Source of the DNA: Paenibacillus pinisoli
GTDB taxonomy: Bacteria; Bacillota; Bacilli; Paenibacillales; Paenibacillaceae
Length of the DNA: 64,000 bases
Reading direction: 5' to 3'
Assembly: GCF_003605435.1 (NCBI RefSeq)
Contig: NZ_QXQB01000005.1
Location: forward strand, 124,001 to 188,000
Below are positions 60,850-64,000 of this stretch, piece by piece. A program made the position numbers and the translations under genes. Each line of letters opens with the position of its first letter. Within the stretch, counting starts at the first letter, position 1. The notes below the pieces were generated by a model. The model did no database searches. It had not been told where the DNA came from and worked only from the letters and a program-made list of their open reading frames with translations.

Positions 60850-61739
60850 GTTATTGCTTGGCCTCCCTTCCCGTACAACCGATTCATTATGCTGCGCCCG
60901 GTTGGCGTCTGGGCAAGCCCGCCCTTTGCCGTCTCGCGATGCTTCTCCGGCATGGCGGACCCGACTTCCAGCATAACGTCGATGACTTCATCCGACGGTA
61001 TCACGCTTCTTACTCCGGCGAGTGCCATATCCGAAGCGGCAAGCGCTGTGACCGCGCCGAAGCCGTTGCGAACGATACAGGGTATCTCCACCAGTCCGCC
61101 TACCGGATCGCAGATAAGTCCAAGCGAGTTTTTCAGCGCGAGCCCTACCGCATGTACCGATTGCTCCGGCGTACCGCCACGCAGCTCTGTCAGCGCACCG
61201 GCAGCCATGCCTATGGCAGAGCCTACCTCCGCCTGGCAGCCGCCTTCCGCTCCCGATACGAAGGAGTTGTTCGCAATGACGTAACCAATTGCTCCTGCAG
61301 CGAACAAACCGTATACCATATGCGAATCCTCCCACCGGAACCGCTCTTGCGTGCTGACGAATACGCCCGGAATAATGCCGCAAGACCCTGCTGTCGGAGT
61401 GGCAATGATCCGCCCCATGGAAGCATTCACTTCGGATACAGCCAGAGAGTATGCCATTGCCGTGCAGCTTTCCGCCCCTAACGACGGGGCCGTGTGGTCC
61501 ATGTAGGAAGAGACGCGCTGGGCATCCTTCCCGGTCAGCCCGCTGCGGGAGGTCGTATCCTCGCTAAGCCCCCTGTGCACGGCTTCTTTCATTACTTCAT
61601 AATATGCAGACATTTGCCCGATAACCTCAATCTCGGTCCTACCCGTTTCAAGCGCCTGTTCCTTCACCATCAATTGCCCGATGCTCAGCGACTCCTCCTT
61701 GCACAGCTCCTTCAGCTCTTCCAGCGTGGAGAATCTCAT
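60846..61739 (-). CDS. sdaAA: L-serine dehydratase alpha subunit-type protein (iron-sulfur)
   Basis: A 297-residue SdaAA-type protein with cysteines ligating a [4Fe-4S] cluster in GSCGIIPG, GGCQAEVG and DPVGGLVEIPC. EEVxSQMxxxYxVM-like (EVIGQMSAYYEVMKEAV) starts the domain. With the beta subunit encoded upstream it forms the bacterial iron-sulfur L-serine dehydratase, which turns L-serine into pyruvate and ammonia. Its ATG overlaps the beta-subunit stop and its stop overlaps the amidohydrolase start, so all are translationally coupled. In this operon it may act on another beta-hydroxy-amino acid. Confidence 0.92.
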   Translation of the reverse strand: MRFSTLEELKELCKEESLSIGQLMVKEQALETGRTEIEVIGQMSAYYEVMKEAVHRGLSEDTTSRSGLTGKDAQRVSSYMDHTAPSLGAESCTAMAYSLAVSEVNASMGRIIATPTAGSCGIIPGVFVSTQERFRWEDSHMVYGLFAAGAIGYVIANNSFVSGAEGGCQAEVGSAIGMAAGALTELRGGTPEQSVHAVGLALKNSLGLICDPVGGLVEIPCIVRNGFGAVTALAASDMALAGVRSVIPSDEVIDVMLEVGSAMPEKHRETAKGGLAQTPTGRSIMNRLYGKGGQAIT

Positions 61740-62419
61740 CGTGCTTCCTCCCTGATCGTTAAGTCGATTACGCTTATCTCCCGTACATCGGGCAGCAGCT
61801 CCAGTCTCGCAATGGCTTCATGCCTGAACGGCTGATCGCTTTCAATGACAGTTAATGCTTCACCATTCCTCGATTTGCGGTCGACTTCCATATAGCTTAT
61901 GTTGATGCCGGTATATTTGGCGATATCGGTAATCTCCGCCAGAATGCCGGAGCGGTCGCGATGATAGATAAGCAGCGTCGGATAGATGGCGGTAAATTTG
62001 ACGTCGAAGCCGTTCACGCCCACCATCTCGATATTGCCGCCGCCAATGGAGCATCCCGTCATGCGTACGCTGCGGTCCCCCTTGCGCAATAAGATGGCCG
62101 CAGTATTGGGATGAGGCCCGGGCTTCAGCTCGGACTGAAAGCTGATGGCAATTCCTTGATTAGCGGCAAGCCTGATGGAATCCCGGATCCGTTCATCATC
62201 CGTATCGTAATCCATGATGCCGGCTGTAATGGCCAGATCCGTGCCATGACCCATATAGGTGTCTGCAAAAGATCCATAGAAGCGGATAACAGCTTCCTCG
62301 GGCGAGGAACCCAGCGCTTGCCTCGCGCACCGTCCAAGCCTGACGGCCCCTGCCGTATGGGAACTGGAGGGGCCGATCATGCTGGGACCGATAATGGAGA
62401 ATACATCCTTGAATCTCAT
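61736..62419 (-). CDS. sdaAB: L-serine dehydratase beta subunit-type protein with ACT domain
   Basis: A 227-residue SdaAB-type protein: FSIIGPSMIGPSSSHTAGAVRLG is the family's hallmark start (the SSSHTAG loop contributes to the active site), YGSFADTYMGHGTDLAI follows, and residues about 150-227 are an ACT regulatory domain (FTAIYPTLLIYHRDRSGILAEITDIAKYTGINISYMEVDR). ATG 62419 has AAAGGGAC ten bases before it; the upstream ATG 62470 would overlap the aldolase gene. Two-subunit enzymes are typical of Firmicutes. Confidence 0.92.
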   Translation of the reverse strand: MRFKDVFSIIGPSMIGPSSSHTAGAVRLGRCARQALGSSPEEAVIRFYGSFADTYMGHGTDLAITAGIMDYDTDDERIRDSIRLAANQGIAISFQSELKPGPHPNTAAILLRKGDRSVRMTGCSIGGGNIEMVGVNGFDVKFTAIYPTLLIYHRDRSGILAEITDIAKYTGINISYMEVDRKSRNGEALTVIESDQPFRHEAIARLELLPDVREISVIDLTIREEAR

Positions 62420-62451
62420 GGGCTCTAGTCCCTTTCTGTAAGTGTTGTGCG

Positions 62452-63522
62452 TCAGCCGTTGCTCAGCCACTTCTCCAAATGGGCTGCTACGAACGCATCG
62501 TCATGAAGGTGAGGGTACTGTTCATACACCCGGTCAATCTCCTCCGATTGACCCGGAGACAGCTTCTCGTCCGGATTAAGGCACCAGGTTCCTTGGAGCA
62601 GGCCTTGCCTGCGAAGCACTTCATGAATGCCGGGAATACACCCTTCAAAATAGTTCGCCGGATCAAAAAACGCCGCATTGGAATCTGTCACTTGAATGTT
62701 GCGGGTGAGCCATTCCTTCGAAATGACGCCTACGCCGCGAACCGATTTGATCTCTTCCAGCAGCTCCACCGCCTTCTGCGTCCATACTGCCCAATGGCCG
62801 AGCAATCCGCCGACAATCGGCTTCTCGACGATCTTCCCGTCAACTTGGAAGCGATAGGTCGTAAGCAGGTCCGCTACGATATTGTCGTCATTGCCGGTAT
62901 AAAGCGCAATCTCGTTCCTTCTTTCCGAATAGCAGACCGCCCGTACGACATCAATCGTTTGATAACGGTTGAACGGCGCCATCTTAATGGCGACTACATT
63001 CGGGATGTCGGCAAAAGCTCGCCAGAAGCTGTAGGTGAAGATACGTCCGCCGACAGACGGCTGCAGATAAAATCCGATGACCGGCATAATGGCGGCAATC
63101 TGCTCGGTCCGCTTCAAGATATCGGCTTCGCTCCAGCCAGAGAGCCCTCCCATGCTAAGCAGCGCAGCGTCGTAACCGAACGCCAAGGCTGTTTGCGCTT
63201 CGCTAACCGCTTGCTCCGTGCCGCCGCAGACGCCAGCCACCTTGATGAACGGGCGATCCAGCTTTGCCCTGTCCACTTCCTCCGCTGCCATCCGAAGCAC
63301 GGTCTCGAGAAGCCCATGCTCCGGATCGCGAATTTCGAATTGGGTGGAGTGAACGCCGACCGCAATGCCTCCTGCGCCAGAGGCGATGTAATAACGGGTC
63401 AATGCCCGCTGATGCTTCTCGTCCAGCTTGCGGTTCTCATCAAGCGCCAGTGGATGCGCCGGAATAACCAGTCCATCATGAAGCGCGGCCAGCAGCTCTG
63501 GCGATAATTGTTGTGCGGACAT
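62452..63522 (-). CDS. Dihydrodipicolinate synthase-family aldolase/lyase
   Basis: A 356-residue TIM-barrel protein of the DHDPS/N-acetylneuraminate-lyase superfamily. The Schiff-base lysine is in VVAIKMAPF (K180), the catalytic tyrosine in GFYLQPSVGG (Y152), and GAGGIAVGVHSTQFEI is the family's N-terminal GTTGE-like loop. It is longer by about 60 residues than standard DHDPS because of a C-terminal extension. These enzymes cleave 2-oxo acids to pyruvate (or form them), so with the dehydratase pair it fits an acid-degrading pathway. AAAGGGG lies before the ATG. It is not the lysine-pathway DapA, judging by length and neighbours. Confidence 0.85.
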   Translation of the reverse strand: MSAQQLSPELLAALHDGLVIPAHPLALDENRKLDEKHQRALTRYYIASGAGGIAVGVHSTQFEIRDPEHGLLETVLRMAAEEVDRAKLDRPFIKVAGVCGGTEQAVSEAQTALAFGYDAALLSMGGLSGWSEADILKRTEQIAAIMPVIGFYLQPSVGGRIFTYSFWRAFADIPNVVAIKMAPFNRYQTIDVVRAVCYSERRNEIALYTGNDDNIVADLLTTYRFQVDGKIVEKPIVGGLLGHWAVWTQKAVELLEEIKSVRGVGVISKEWLTRNIQVTDSNAAFFDPANYFEGCIPGIHEVLRRQGLLQGTWCLNPDEKLSPGQSEEIDRVYEQYPHLHDDAFVAAHLEKWLSNG

Positions 63523-64000
63523 CTAGAATTTCCCCTTTCGTTCCTGGAAGTGTGTCGGCTTATTCCAAGTTGCTCCGCCCTGAAGCACCCAATCCGCCGT
63601 CCAATCGATCATTTGCATCAAGGAGACGCTAGGATAGCCAAACAGCTGATGAGACTTCGACGCATTGTTAAGCAGCGCCGTCTCCGATTCCGTCCCTTCG
63701 AACAGCGCCTCCTTGCCAAGGCGCTTCGCAAGCTCGCTAGCCGCCCAGCGGATGGATACCGTCTCGGGACCTGTAATATTCATTATCGTTGGAGGGCTGG
63801 AGCAATGCGTCAGGCAGCGGATCGCCATTGAGTTGGCATCGCCTTGCCAGATGACATTCGCAAACCCCATAGACAGGTTAATGGCGCGGCTTTCATGGAT
63901 AGCTCTTGCCAGCTCCAACAGCACGCCATAACGCATATCGATCGCATAGTTAAGCCGGTACATCACCATGGGGGTGCCATTGCGATGCGAGTGATATTCA
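63523..64000 (-). CDS. NAD-dependent epimerase/dehydratase, C-terminal part (cut by window edge)
   Basis: The frame is open from the window edge to a TAG at 63523; about 159 codons are visible. The visible start EYHSHRNGTPMVMYRLNYAIDMRYGVLLELA equals the extended-SDR substrate-binding part seen after the Y-x3-K of NAD epimerases (RxNGTPV(V/L)xYRLNYAxDLRYGVL). PTIMNITGPETVSIRWAASELAKRLGKEA follows. The Rossmann half lies outside the window. It begins the operon with the aldolase. Similar proteins in Bacillales oxidise or epimerise sugar acids; the substrate here is unknown. Confidence 0.8.
   Translation of the reverse strand, partial: EYHSHRNGTPMVMYRLNYAIDMRYGVLLELARAIHESRAINLSMGFANVIWQGDANSMAIRCLTHCSSPPTIMNITGPETVSIRWAASELAKRLGKEALFEGTESETALLNNASKSHQLFGYPSVSLMQMIDWTADWVLQGGATWNKPTHFQERKGKF

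Noticed and set aside
62479..63507. 342-codon plus-strand open frame antisense to the aldolase gene
   Set aside because: Shadow of the DHDPS-family gene, which has clear active-site motifs in its own frame; no promoter or ribosome-binding site on this strand.

Overview
The window looks like a chromosomal segment of a Paenibacillus-type Firmicute (Paenibacillaceae). The grounds are moderate-GC coding DNA with strong AGGAGG ribosome-binding sites, many ATGA stop/start overlaps, a YesM/YesN-type two-component pair beside a sugar ABC transporter, CcpA cre-like sites, secreted carbohydrate-active enzymes (GH43, AA10 LPMO) and a Bacillus-type S-alkyl-cysteine salvage operon. I see no rRNA, tRNA, CRISPR array, insertion sequence or phage genes.

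Region 1 (1-9664, minus strand) is the standout. It is one tightly coupled operon that encodes a 57-residue LysW-like amino-group carrier protein (missed by long-ORF calling), a LysX-type ATP-grasp ligase, a LysZ kinase fused to a LysK peptidase, a LysY/ArgC-type reductase, a DegT-type aminotransferase preceded by a catalytically incomplete DegT-like protein, a transketolase split in two subunits, an MFS exporter and a second ATP-grasp enzyme cut by the window edge. The gene set matches the carrier-protein logic known from Streptomyces vazabitide A biosynthesis. There, carrier-bound glutamate is reduced to the semialdehyde, extended by two carbons by transketolase, transaminated and released as a 2,6-diamino-5,7-dihydroxyheptanoic acid (DADH). 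Here it appears in a Firmicute, with a kinase-peptidase fusion.

Region 2 (9812-15500, minus) is a complete oligopeptide/dipeptide-type ABC importer (oppDFBCA order). Region 3 (15752-24786, minus) matches the B. subtilis ytmI/tcy operon for uptake and salvage of cystine/S-alkyl-cysteines: solute-binding protein, two permeases, ATPase, two flavin-dependent monooxygenases, an N-acetyltransferase, an M20 deacetylase and an extra DinB-fold protein. A LysR regulator lies upstream, with its own consensus promoter and a leader terminator. A LysR-type box sits upstream of the operon promoter.

Region 4 (24812-34537) is housekeeping and accessory: acetyltransferases, an SRPBCC protein, a nucleotidyltransferase, an EPSP synthase with a divergent LysR regulator, an FMN reductase, a lipoprotein and an MFS transporter. 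Region 5 (34736-47040, minus) is a carbohydrate locus: GH2 glycosidase, MalG/MalF-type permeases, sugar-binding lipoprotein, YesN/YesM regulators, secreted multidomain GH43 and a GntR/LacI-type repressor.

Region 6 (47325-58607) holds a secreted metallopeptidase with two discoidin-like domains, a class B penicillin-binding protein, an acetyltransferase, an M28 aminopeptidase lipoprotein, a chitin-type LPMO, an SDR remnant and a beta-propeller lipoprotein. Region 7 (58724-64000, minus) is a translationally coupled catabolic operon (epimerase, DHDPS-family aldolase, two-subunit serine dehydratase, M20 amidohydrolase, Gfo/Idh oxidoreductase). It could degrade an N-acylated hydroxy-amino acid or amino-sugar acid, but its substrate is unknown.
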